Assembly: GCA_028714395.1 (NCBI GenBank)
Contig: JAQTMJ010000047.1
Location: forward strand, 1-6,450
From: Candidatus Iainarchaeum sp.
GTDB lineage: Archaea > Micrarchaeota > Micrarchaeia > Anstonellales > Bilamarchaeaceae
DNA: 6,450 bases
Direction of reading: 5' to 3'
Below the pieces are notes generated by a model. That model worked only from the letters and a program-made list of their open reading frames with translations, did not search any database and had not been told where the DNA came from. Shown one piece after another: positions 1 to 6,252 of the stretch (the stretch's first letter is position 1; each line of letters opens with the position of its first letter). Both the position numbers and the translations under genes were made by a program.

Positions 1-29
1 AGGATGCTACGCATCGAAATAGGAGAAAA

Positions 30-608
30 TCATTCTATGGATTCCAGGACCTTTTTTCCCACCCACACGGGGCAGCGCCTTAGGTAAGCCCTCAGGACTT
101 TCATGCGCAGTTTTTTCCCCATCTCCTGCGCGGTTTCCCTGCTGAGCGGCTGCCTGAAATAGGCGAAATCAATGAGCGTTTTTTCAACGTCCGAGACCGG
201 AATCCAGAAATTGCCGTATTTGAGCAGCTCGAAGCCAAAAAACATTCTCCGGCTTATTCTTTTTACCAGGAAATTGCCTCCCTGAAAAGTCCTTACTCCG
301 CTCCGTACGCTGCGCGGCGTAATTACAACCGGATTGGTTTCCTGCTCCCATAGATTCCTGATAGAAAGGGCCTCCTGCAGGCCATAGTAAAACGGCCTGA
401 ACGCGAAGCCGACCGTTTGCGCGTCATCGCTGAACGTGTACGTTCCTCTGCTGATTTTCCCTATTTCGCCCTTTGCGGCAAGATTATGCAGGAGCAGGTG
501 CACGTATCCGCTGCTTATCCCCTTGCTTCTTAGAAAAACCTTCACATCATTTATGGTGAAAGCCGGCGCATTCCTGAAGTGCTCCCTCAATTGCCTGACG
601 TATTTCAT
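30..608 (-). CDS. AbiEi-like antitoxin / winged-helix transcriptional regulator (type IV toxin-antitoxin)
   Basis: Predicted antitoxin and autorepressor of the AbiE-type module; family members neutralise the nucleotidyltransferase toxin and bind inverted repeats in their own promoter. The 192-residue product starts with a compact winged-helix region (about 1-62): a helix-turn-helix around residues 18-44 (FTINDVKVFLRSKG, then GYVHLLLHNL) followed by a wing with GEIGKISRGTYTF. Residues 67-150 fit the AbiEi core: the 'YYGLQEALSIRNLW' helix, a 'VVITPRSVRSG' strand, and 'VSDVEKTLIDFAYF' at 138-151. The C-terminus is basic. The start ATG overlaps the toxin stop as ATGA, so the two genes are probably translationally coupled. 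It is the second gene of the operon, the reverse of the classical order. Base composition is like its neighbours, so no recent transfer is evident. The family assignment rests on motif and context reading only. Confidence 0.8.
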   Translation of the reverse strand: MKYVRQLREHFRNAPAFTINDVKVFLRSKGISSGYVHLLLHNLAAKGEIGKISRGTYTFSDDAQTVGFAFRPFYYGLQEALSIRNLWEQETNPVVITPRSVRSGVRTFQGGNFLVKRISRRMFFGFELLKYGNFWIPVSDVEKTLIDFAYFRQPLSRETAQEMGKKLRMKVLRAYLRRCPVWVGKKVLESIE

Positions 609-1246
609 AGGAACCGCCTCTTCAGGAATTCGCGCAATTGGCTGAACGAAGGTATCGCGCCGGAATAAACTATCGCCCTGATGTTCGGTTCGTCCACGGG
701 CTGCTGCATGGAAACGATGAATTCCCTCATCGCGGCGGAAATCCTGCTCCCCTTGGCGTAGTTCGCCAGATGATAAATATCGTAAATATCGCGTACGAAC
801 CTCCTGCCTTTGTAGGCGCCTATCTTCTCGAGAATAAGCTCCTCTGCGCTGAGCGTAAATACATCCATGAACGTTCCGTCGGTTTTTTCGTACGATTTGG
901 TCATGTGCGGCTTTGTCGCGGAAAAGTTCATCTCAACCCGCACCTCGGCGCTCCCGTTGGAGATTTTGGAGAAGAGAAGGCTGGCGGTCTTCTTGTACTT
1001 CAGCATAGCGAGCCCGCGCTCCCGGACTTTTTGCCTGAATGCATCATCAATCCGCGCCATGTCCGCGCAATAGAAATCCAGGTCTTCGGAGAACCTGTTG
1101 CCCCCGTAGCAGCGCCATATCGCGGTTCCCCCGTGGAGCACCAGCCCGTTCTCTATCCCGTAGAGCATTTCCACGATTTCATCCTGCAACCTGGCAATCT
1201 CCATGTGCATCCTTTTCTTAAGGCGTTTTTCCAGCGGGATTATCAT
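605..1246 (-). CDS. AbiEii/AbiGii-like nucleotidyltransferase toxin
   Basis: Predicted toxin of the AbiE module, a DNA polymerase beta-fold nucleotidyltransferase; characterised relatives transfer nucleotides to RNA targets and cause growth arrest. In the 213-residue product the hallmark is at 38-59: HGGTAI, then the SEDLDF carboxylate pair (Asp55, Asp57). A third acidic position is plausibly Glu105 in 'VRVEMNFS'. The second family signature lies at 136-160, 'EELILEKIGAYKGRR' followed by RDIYDIYHL. No catalytic residue appears lost, so the toxin looks intact. I keep the first ATG because a TATA box is centred about 26 bases upstream of it, as expected for a leaderless transcript; internal ATGs at codons 13 and 15 are alternatives. 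It is promoter-proximal and overlaps the antitoxin gene by 4 bases. A housekeeping nucleotidyltransferase is unlikely given the AbiEi partner. Confidence 0.85.
   Translation of the reverse strand: MIIPLEKRLKKRMHMEIARLQDEIVEMLYGIENGLVLHGGTAIWRCYGGNRFSEDLDFYCADMARIDDAFRQKVRERGLAMLKYKKTASLLFSKISNGSAEVRVEMNFSATKPHMTKSYEKTDGTFMDVFTLSAEELILEKIGAYKGRRFVRDIYDIYHLANYAKGSRISAAMREFIVSMQQPVDEPNIRAIVYSGAIPSFSQLREFLKRRFL
617..620 (-). promoter_or_regulatory. Ribosome binding site (GAGG) for the AbiEi gene
   Basis: On the minus strand GAGG lies 8 bases before the antitoxin ATG, inside the end of the toxin gene. It is complementary to the CCTC of the usual 16S 3' end. Together with the ATGA overlap it supports this start and translation of the antitoxin as the internal gene of the operon. 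Confidence 0.5.
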
Positions 1247-1250
1247 GCAT

Positions 1251-1300
1251 ATATTGATTAACCTAAATTATATAAATATATATGTTTGGTTAATTGATAT
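1251..1300. promoter_or_regulatory. Candidate AbiEi operator: 13-base imperfect inverted repeat flanking the TATA box
   Basis: The left arm (1251-1263, ATATTGATTAACC) and right arm (1288-1300, GGTTAATTGATAT) are inverted copies: the reverse complement of the left arm matches the right arm at 11 of 13 positions. The arms flank the AT-rich core containing the TATA box of the toxin-antitoxin operon. The left arm falls between TATA and the predicted start of transcription (about -5 to -17), the right arm upstream (about -42 to -54). Known AbiEi proteins repress by binding inverted repeats in their promoter, so this is the natural operator candidate; that role is inference. Because the region is divergent, binding could also affect the rightward genes. 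Confidence 0.55.
1268..1276 (-). promoter_or_regulatory. Archaeal TATA box for the abiE-type operon
   Basis: Read on the minus strand this is TTTATATAA, close to the archaeal TATA consensus. Its centre is 26 bases upstream of the toxin ATG, the usual TATA-to-start distance, so transcription would begin at or next to the ATG (leaderless mRNA); there is no obvious ribosome binding site in between. The surrounding AT tract, 1267-1283, is nearly symmetrical and could also work rightward with a start near 1302. Confidence 0.6.
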
Positions 1301-1332
1301 TCTGAACCAGGACTAGGGGCACAGCAGAGGCG

Positions 1333-1341
1333 TTTTAAAAA
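1333..1341 (+). promoter_or_regulatory. TATA-like box for the rightward three-gene cluster
   Basis: TTTTAAAAA is centred about 28 bases before the ATG at 1365. There is no convincing ribosome binding site before that ATG, so a leaderless transcript starting at the ATG fits. The match to the consensus is weaker than for the leftward promoter, and no clear purine-rich BRE is seen before it. The AT tract around 1268-1283 is an alternative promoter that would give a leader of about 60 bases. Confidence 0.4.
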
Positions 1342-1364
1342 GCTTGAATTTGAAAAATACCAGC

Positions 1365-2951
1365 ATGGATTTGAACGAAGCCTGGAAGAGCACGTGCAAA
1401 ATCGTTTTTGGTGAAGAGATAGGTGAACTAGAGGAATTCGGGAAATACCTTGGAGGCAATGTGCTGGAGTTAGGAATGCGCAAATCCTCCATTTCAGGCC
1501 AGCCGGTCACGCTCTCTTCCCTCAACGAAATATGCGGGAGCGCAAAATTCATCAGCAACGACGAGGTTCCGGCATACCAGAAAGCCACGCAGGATATCCA
1601 GCTGGACATAAACCAGGTCAAGGACATAGATTCGGTTCTTTCCGCTTTGAAGGAGAAATTCTGCTACTCAGGCAACGTTGTCCTGGGGAATTCCAATGAT
1701 GTGGGGCTTTCGGACAATTGCACTGATTCCTCGCACGTCTACAAATCTCAGGTAGTTGGCGACGGGTGCAAATACGTTGCCTTCTCAAGCCAGGTCCGCC
1801 AGACCCAATACGCTTTCGGAGTAACTTACGACGGTGGCTCGAAGTTCGCAATCAGGGGCTTTTGCACATACAAGCTCAACCGCTGCTTCGAGAATCTCAA
1901 CACGTTCGACTCCTCGGATTGCTATTTCACGGCAGGCCTCAGGTCCTGTTCGAACTGCATGTTCTCCTTCAACCTGAGGAACAAGAACAATGCAATCGGG
2001 AATCTCGCGCTCCAGAAGGACGCTTACCTTGCCCTGAGGAAGAAGCTCCTTGCCGAAATAACGGACGAATTGAAGAGGAAAAAATCCATGCCCGGAATAA
2101 TAGGCCTGCTCACCGCGCCTTCACATTCACTTGCCCGCCAGGCAAAGGCACAGAATTTGAAGAACTTTTACCGCGGCAGGCCATCCGGGCATGTGGAAAC
2201 AGCTTTTGAAAACACCTGCACGGTCCTTTTCGGAAAGAGCCTGGGCCGGCTTGTGCCCTTCGAGAAGTGGCTGTCCAGGCACGTGAACGGCGTAGTGCCG
2301 TCAACGTCGCCCCTGAGCGGCCAGCCGCTCTATATATCAGCAATTCCCTCCTTTTTGGCCCTCAGGGGCAGGGTCCTTGGGCTTGAAGAAGCGGTGGAGC
2401 TGGGCAAGCTCCATATTCCAGAATCCGCTTTGCAGGATTTCAGCCTTTCCAATGCCGCCGAGAAGCTCGAGAGCATTCGCTACACGACCACCGAGGACAT
2501 ATACGGCACGAACAATCTGGACATGGTGGAGTGCACTGACTACGGAAACAACTCGGCGCACGCTTTCCGGAGTTCGCAAGCCTACGTGTGCAAATGTGTC
2601 GCCTATTCTTTCTGGCCCAGAAATTCGGAATTCATCTTCGGCTCGAAATTTGCGTTCTATTCCAAGCACTGCGTGAATTGCTACAATTCCACCAACCTAA
2701 GCCGATGCTTTGAAGTGAGCGATTCCAACAACTGCTCCGATTGCTACTTTTGCCATAATTCCGAAGGGCTTTCCAACTGCATATTCTGCTTCAATGCAAA
2801 GAGCCTGCGATATGCAATAGGGAATAAAGAAATCGGACGCGAGAACTATTTGAAAATAAAGAAAATCATTTTAGACGAAATGGTTAAGAAGCTGGAGAAA
2901 GATAAGAAGCTTGAATTAGATATTTACAACATAGGCTGCTATAAATCCTAG
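1365..2951 (+). CDS. Uncharacterised two-domain Cys-rich protein with 12-residue solenoid-like repeats
   Basis: Function unknown. The 528-residue product is an internal duplication: residues 4-236 and 278-510 align with a constant offset of 274. Each copy has a helical start (AWKSTC at 6-11, AFENTC at 280-285), an SGQP motif (44-47, 318-321), a variable middle, then six tandem 12-residue units (138-209, 412-483) closed by AIGN and a Lys-rich helix. Cysteines recur at unit position 1 (174, 186, 198; 436, 448, 460, 472) and, only in the second copy, at position 4 (439, 463, 475). There are 23 cysteines in all, with no signal peptide or membrane segment. From memory the repeats resemble C-terminal regions of Cys-rich CPR/DPANN proteins sometimes labelled 'CaiB/BaiF' in databases, a label this sequence does not support. 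I chose ATG 1365 because a TATA-like box fits a leaderless start there; an in-frame TTG at 1344 would add 7 residues. It heads the cluster with the TldE and LonB genes. Confidence 0.8.
   Translation: MDLNEAWKSTCKIVFGEEIGELEEFGKYLGGNVLELGMRKSSISGQPVTLSSLNEICGSAKFISNDEVPAYQKATQDIQLDINQVKDIDSVLSALKEKFCYSGNVVLGNSNDVGLSDNCTDSSHVYKSQVVGDGCKYVAFSSQVRQTQYAFGVTYDGGSKFAIRGFCTYKLNRCFENLNTFDSSDCYFTAGLRSCSNCMFSFNLRNKNNAIGNLALQKDAYLALRKKLLAEITDELKRKKSMPGIIGLLTAPSHSLARQAKAQNLKNFYRGRPSGHVETAFENTCTVLFGKSLGRLVPFEKWLSRHVNGVVPSTSPLSGQPLYISAIPSFLALRGRVLGLEEAVELGKLHIPESALQDFSLSNAAEKLESIRYTTTEDIYGTNNLDMVECTDYGNNSAHAFRSSQAYVCKCVAYSFWPRNSEFIFGSKFAFYSKHCVNCYNSTNLSRCFEVSDSNNCSDCYFCHNSEGLSNCIFCFNAKSLRYAIGNKEIGRENYLKIKKIILDEMVKKLEKDKKLELDIYNIGCYKS
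1776..1991 (+). repeat. Six 12-codon repeats, first domain copy
   Basis: Encodes six consecutive 12-residue units with no insertion: VAFSSQVRQTQY, AFGVTYDGGSKF, AIRGFCTYKLNR, CFENLNTFDSSD, CYFTAGLRSCSN and CMFSFNLRNKNN, followed by AIGN. Position 1 is always V, A or C, and position 12 is mostly aromatic, Arg, Asp or Asn. The exact period and stacked cysteines suggest a small beta-solenoid with 12 residues per coil, the same coil length as the disulfide-rich beetle antifreeze proteins. The fold is inferred; the period is seen directly. Confidence 0.8.
2598..2813 (+). repeat. Six 12-codon repeats, second domain copy
   Basis: Encodes VAYSFWPRNSEF, IFGSKFAFYSKH, CVNCYNSTNLSR, CFEVSDSNNCSD, CYFCHNSEGLSN and CIFCFNAKSLRY, then AIGN, in exact register with the first copy 822 bases upstream. 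Four successive units begin with Cys and three of them have CxxC at positions 1 and 4, which the first copy lacks. Such stacked pairs could form disulfide ladders or bind metal; neither can be decided from sequence. Confidence 0.8.
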
Positions 2952-2956
2952 AAAAT

Positions 2957-2961
2957 GTGAT
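2957..2961 (+). promoter_or_regulatory. Ribosome binding site (GTGAT) for the TldE-like gene
   Basis: GTGAT, complementary to the AUCAC of the conserved archaeal 16S 3' end, ends 3 bases before the ATG at 2965. The spacing is short, but the same pentamer precedes the next gene, which supports both starts. It lies in the 13-base gap after the previous stop codon. Confidence 0.5.
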
Positions 2962-2964
2962 TGA

Positions 2965-4230
2965 ATGCTCGACTCATTGAAGATGTTCCATTCCCTGGGC
3001 CTCCATGACGGGGAGATATTCAGCCTGGAAGGCACCCGCACAGTTTACGAATACTCGCAGAAAATCCTGAAGACAAAAACTTTCGGGATAGATACAGGGT
3101 TCGGAATCAGGGTCCTCAAGAACAAAAAGCTGGGCTTCTCATTCTGCAATTCAAAGGAGCAGATTCCGGCAGCGATAAAGCGCGCCATTTCCATTTCCTC
3201 ATTCTCCGACTCCAGCCCCTTCTCGTTTGCGCAGAGGCAGAAATACCGCCCTGCTGAAGCCTTTGACAGGAAAATCGCGGATGCGGACGAGAAGGAAATG
3301 CTCTCCATCGTAGGGCAGATTGAGGACGGAGTGAAAAAGCACGCCGAGCCTGTGCGCATAGTGCTTGTTTCCCAAAGAGAAGAAAGTGCATTGGCGAACA
3401 CCAGCCTGCTTTTCGCGAAGGAGCGCTCCACTTCGCTCATGGCGTTCGCAGAAGCCAAAAACGGGAACGGCTTCGGCTCCTCGGATTACGCCCACTACAA
3501 GGCACTGAAGGACCCTTATGCGCTCGGGGAAAAGGCCGGGCTCATGGCAAAGGAGATGAAAAACCCGAAAAAGCTCCCCGCAGGAAAATACTCGGTGATA
3601 TTCTCCCAGGAGACGCTCTCCTCGCTGCTTTCCCTCCTGCTCTATTCCTTCTCAGGCGAGCTGAAAAGGAGGAAAATCTCCAAATTATGGAATCAGGAAG
3701 GCGAGCGCCTTTTCCATGAAAAATTCACCCTCTTTGATGACCCGTTCGCGGATGCGGCCGCGAAATCCGCCTTCGATGGCGAAGGAGTTTCATCAAGGCG
3801 CACCGTTCTCATAGACAAAGGAAATGTGAATAATTTCCTCTACACCCGCGAGTGCGCGGCCTTCTCCGGAATAAATGCAGAAGGCAACTGCGCAAGGGCG
3901 GGCTATTCGCTCCCCCCTTCCATAGGGGATTCAAACACGGTAATAGAAGCCGGGGACGCAGAACCCAGGAAGGAACTGGGAAAGTACCTCTTCATAGAAT
4001 CCATGCACGGTCTTCATACCGCGAACCAGCTCAGCGGCGATTTCGGGGCCGAGGCGAGCATCGCCTTCCTGCATGAAAAAGGCAAAATACTCCCAGTGCG
4101 CGGCTTCATGGTGAGCGAAAACATATTTAAGCTGTTCAACAGAATAGAATACATAGGGAAAAAACAGGAGCAATCCGGAAACCTCGTTGCGCCTTCAATC
4201 GCATTTTCCGATGTTTCCATAATTTCCTGA
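2965..4230 (+). CDS. TldE/PmbA-like protein (TldD/TldE peptidase family, non-catalytic subunit type)
   Basis: Member of the TldD/PmbA family. In characterised systems TldD and TldE form a cytoplasmic heterodimeric metallopeptidase that degrades unfolded peptides and matures small peptides such as microcins; only TldD carries the zinc HExxxH site. The 421-residue product has the family's architecture: an N-terminal domain with 'GFGIRVLKNKKLGFSF' (45-60), then a C-terminal beta-rich domain with DGEGVSSRRT plus VLIDKGNVNNFLY (271-293), GLHTANQLSGDF (349-360) and PVRGFMVSENIF (377-388). No HExxxH is present; the equivalent helix reads FSQETLSSLLSLL (213-225), as in the TldE/PmbA branch. Length is slightly short of typical members (about 440-450). 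It follows the Cys-rich gene by 13 bases and precedes lonB by 9, so co-transcription is likely. A TldD gene is not in the window and may lie elsewhere. Confidence 0.88.
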   Translation: MLDSLKMFHSLGLHDGEIFSLEGTRTVYEYSQKILKTKTFGIDTGFGIRVLKNKKLGFSFCNSKEQIPAAIKRAISISSFSDSSPFSFAQRQKYRPAEAFDRKIADADEKEMLSIVGQIEDGVKKHAEPVRIVLVSQREESALANTSLLFAKERSTSLMAFAEAKNGNGFGSSDYAHYKALKDPYALGEKAGLMAKEMKNPKKLPAGKYSVIFSQETLSSLLSLLLYSFSGELKRRKISKLWNQEGERLFHEKFTLFDDPFADAAAKSAFDGEGVSSRRTVLIDKGNVNNFLYTRECAAFSGINAEGNCARAGYSLPPSIGDSNTVIEAGDAEPRKELGKYLFIESMHGLHTANQLSGDFGAEASIAFLHEKGKILPVRGFMVSENIFKLFNRIEYIGKKQEQSGNLVAPSIAFSDVSIIS

Positions 4231-4235
4231 GTGAT
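4231..4235 (+). promoter_or_regulatory. Ribosome binding site (GTGAT) for lonB, deciding its start
   Basis: GTGAT directly follows the TldE-like stop codon and ends 4 bases before the ATG at 4240. The GTG at 4231 is in frame and could be taken for the start, but it is better read as part of this ribosome binding site, because the same pentamer sits at a similar distance before the preceding gene and because an MRE-type start removes only three residues. Confidence 0.55.
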
Positions 4236-4239
4236 AATA

Positions 4240-6252
4240 ATGCGTGAATTCAAAACCACAGAAGAGATAGAAGTTCCTGAGAAGCTCATAGACCAGGTCA
4301 TCGGCCAGGAGAAGGCAGTGGAGATAATAAAGAAGGCGGCAAGGCAGAAGAGGAACGTGCTGCTCATAGGCTCCCCGGGGACCGGGAAGAGCATGCTGGC
4401 CCAGGCCATGGCTGGAATAATGCCGCTGGAAAGCCTTGAAGACGTTTTCGCGTACCCCAACCAGATAAACGAGAACCAGCCGCTCATACGCTCGTTCCCT
4501 ACCTATCCGGATTGGAACTACCTCGCGAAAAGGCCGGACTTGAAGCGCTACTACAATCCCCTGGAGCTTGCGGCCATAAAGAAATACAGCGAGGAAGGAA
4601 AGGTCCAGCTGTTGCCCCCCTTGCTGAAGGAAGGCCTGGGCAGGCGCATGGTCCGGTACCACAAGCCCCAGCAGGAAGAGCCCCAGTCCCAGGTGGGCAC
4701 CAACACCCTGCTCGCGATAGGTGGCGTGGTGCTTCTCGCAATCATCCTGTTTTCAGACCTGCCGGACAACACCAAGTGGCTCATATTCGCGGTCGCGGTG
4801 GGCCTCGGCTTCCTTTACCTTCTTTCGGGGCTTGCGAACAAAATGCAGAAGCGCATGATGCCCTTCGAGGCTCCTGCTCCCAAGATGATTGTCGACAATA
4901 CGGGAAACAATGCAGCGCCCTTCGTTGACGCCACCGGCTCCAGGGCAGGCTCGCTCCTGGGAGACGTGAAACATGATCCATTGCAGTCCGGAGGGCTGGG
5001 AACCCCGGCCCATCTCCGCGTTGAAAGCGGGGCAATCCACAAGGCCAACAAAGGGGTCCTGTTCATAGACGAAATCGCATCGCTCAAGCTCAACTGGCAG
5101 CAGGAGCTTCTCACTGCGATGCAGGAAAAGAAGTATTTCATAACAGGCCAGAGCGAGATGAGCTCCGGCGCGCTGGTGAAAACCGAGAACGTTCCGTGCG
5201 ATTTCGTGCTTGTGGCAGCAGGAAACCTTCCTGATATGCAGCACATCCATCCGGCTCTGCGCTCCAGAATCCGCGGCTCGGGCTACGAGGTTTACATGGA
5301 GGATAGCATGGAGGACAACGATGCGAATAGGGACAGGCTGGTCCAGTTCGTGGCCCAGGAAGTGAAGCGCGACGGGAAAATACCGCACTTCACAAGGGAA
5401 GCTGCAATAGACATCATGGAAGAGGGGCGCCGCATGTCCGGAAGAAAAGGCCGGCTCACCATGAACCTTAGGGAACTGGGCGGGCTCATGCGCGCCGCAG
5501 GGGACGTTGCCCGGGAGGAGAATGCACCCTACGTGCTTCCTGAGCACGTGAAGAAAGGAAAGAAGACATTTTCAAATGTTGAGTTCCAGCTCAGCAAGAA
5601 AATCGCGGAGCAGAAGAAGGAATACCAGATATTCACCAACAAGGGATTTGAAGTGGGGAAGGTGAACGGCCTGGCCATTTTGGGCGAAAGCATGGTCGGG
5701 CTGGTCCTGCCCATAGTGGCCGAGGTCACGCCTTCGGCTTCCAGGAGCGAGGGGCGCGTAATCGCGACAGGAAAGCTCGGGCAGATAGCCAAGGAGGCAG
5801 TGGACAACGTTTCCGCCATCCTGAAGAAATACGAGAGCAAGGACCTTTCCCAGAAAGATATTCACATACAGTTTTTGCAGACCTATGAAGGGGTGGAAGG
5901 GGACAGTGCATCCATCTCAATTGCAGTGGGGGTCATTTCAGCGCTTGAAGGGATTCCGCTGAACCAGGCCTTTGCGCTCACAGGCTCGCTTTCAGTGCGC
6001 GGGGATTCGCTCCCCGTGGGAGGAATAAACGGGAAAATAGAAGCTGCGATAGACGCGGGCATGACGAGCGTGATAATACCCAAGGCCAACGAAGGCGACG
6101 TGTACCTTCCCAAGGAGCTGCTCAGCAAGATAAAGGTGATTCCGGTTTCAACAATTGCCGAGGTTCTTGATTACGTGCTTGAGGACAGCCCGAGAAAGAA
6201 GAAGCTGGTTTCGGAAATAAAGAAGAACATGAAGAAGGAAGGGAGAAATTAG
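4240..6252 (+). CDS. lonB: LonB, archaeal membrane-anchored ATP-dependent Lon protease
   Basis: ATP-driven protease for quality control and regulatory proteolysis, anchored in the cytoplasmic membrane with its active parts in the cytoplasm. The 670-residue product shows Walker A GSPGTGKS (44-51), two membrane helices inside the AAA+ module (about 155-171 and 180-199), a conserved VDNTG...FVDATG segment, Walker B VLFIDE (273-278), sensor-1 AAGN (326-329), arginine-finger candidates in LRSRIR (340-345) and sensor 2 in '[15 protein letters not shown]' (Arg411). The protease domain has the catalytic dyad Ser556 (EGDSAS) and Lys599 (GGINGK). All key residues are present. Compared with Thermococcus LonB as I remember it, about 40-45 extra residues lie between the first AAA+ strands and the membrane helices (roughly 88-132). 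It is last in the cluster, 9 bases after the TldE-like gene. GTG 4231 is an alternative start. Confidence 0.95.
   Translation: MREFKTTEEIEVPEKLIDQVIGQEKAVEIIKKAARQKRNVLLIGSPGTGKSMLAQAMAGIMPLESLEDVFAYPNQINENQPLIRSFPTYPDWNYLAKRPDLKRYYNPLELAAIKKYSEEGKVQLLPPLLKEGLGRRMVRYHKPQQEEPQSQVGTNTLLAIGGVVLLAIILFSDLPDNTKWLIFAVAVGLGFLYLLSGLANKMQKRMMPFEAPAPKMIVDNTGNNAAPFVDATGSRAGSLLGDVKHDPLQSGGLGTPAHLRVESGAIHKANKGVLFIDEIASLKLNWQQELLTAMQEKKYFITGQSEMSSGALVKTENVPCDFVLVAAGNLPDMQHIHPALRSRIRGSGYEVYMEDSMEDNDANRDRLVQFVAQEVKRDGKIPHFTREAAIDIMEEGRRMSGRKGRLTMNLRELGGLMRAAGDVAREENAPYVLPEHVKKGKKTFSNVEFQLSKKIAEQKKEYQIFTNKGFEVGKVNGLAILGESMVGLVLPIVAEVTPSASRSEGRVIATGKLGQIAKEAVDNVSAILKKYESKDLSQKDIHIQFLQTYEGVEGDSASISIAVGVISALEGIPLNQAFALTGSLSVRGDSLPVGGINGKIEAAIDAGMTSVIIPKANEGDVYLPKELLSKIKVIPVSTIAEVLDYVLEDSPRKKKLVSEIKKNMKKEGRN

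Noticed and set aside
3..15. Perfect 5-base stem (GATGC, loop TAC, GCATC) just after the AbiEi-like gene
   Set aside because: The stem is short, lies at the window edge and has no visible T-run after it on the minus strand, so a terminator cannot be supported; bases 1-29 show nothing else.
638..1261. Long plus-strand open frame of 207 codons opposite the AbiEii-like gene
   Set aside because: It lies wholly antisense to a gene with clear family motifs, and its own translation has no recognisable domain.
1344..1364. TTG start adding 7 residues to the Cys-rich protein
   Set aside because: The added residues are not matched in the second domain copy, and the TATA-like box at 1333-1341 would be too close; the ATG at 1365 fits better.
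1365..2951. CaiB/BaiF CoA-transferase for the Cys-rich protein
   Set aside because: Similar repeat proteins may carry this database label, but I see no CoA-transferase motif, and the repeat architecture is unlike that enzyme.
2965..4230. Zinc metalloprotease site in the TldD/TldE family protein
   Set aside because: I looked for HExxxH and found none; the equivalent place has Gln and Ser residues as in TldE.
4753..5547. Minus-strand open frame of 264 codons opposite lonB
   Set aside because: It is a shadow of the strongly conserved LonB frame in GC-rich codons; the translation is His/Arg-rich and unlike a real protein.
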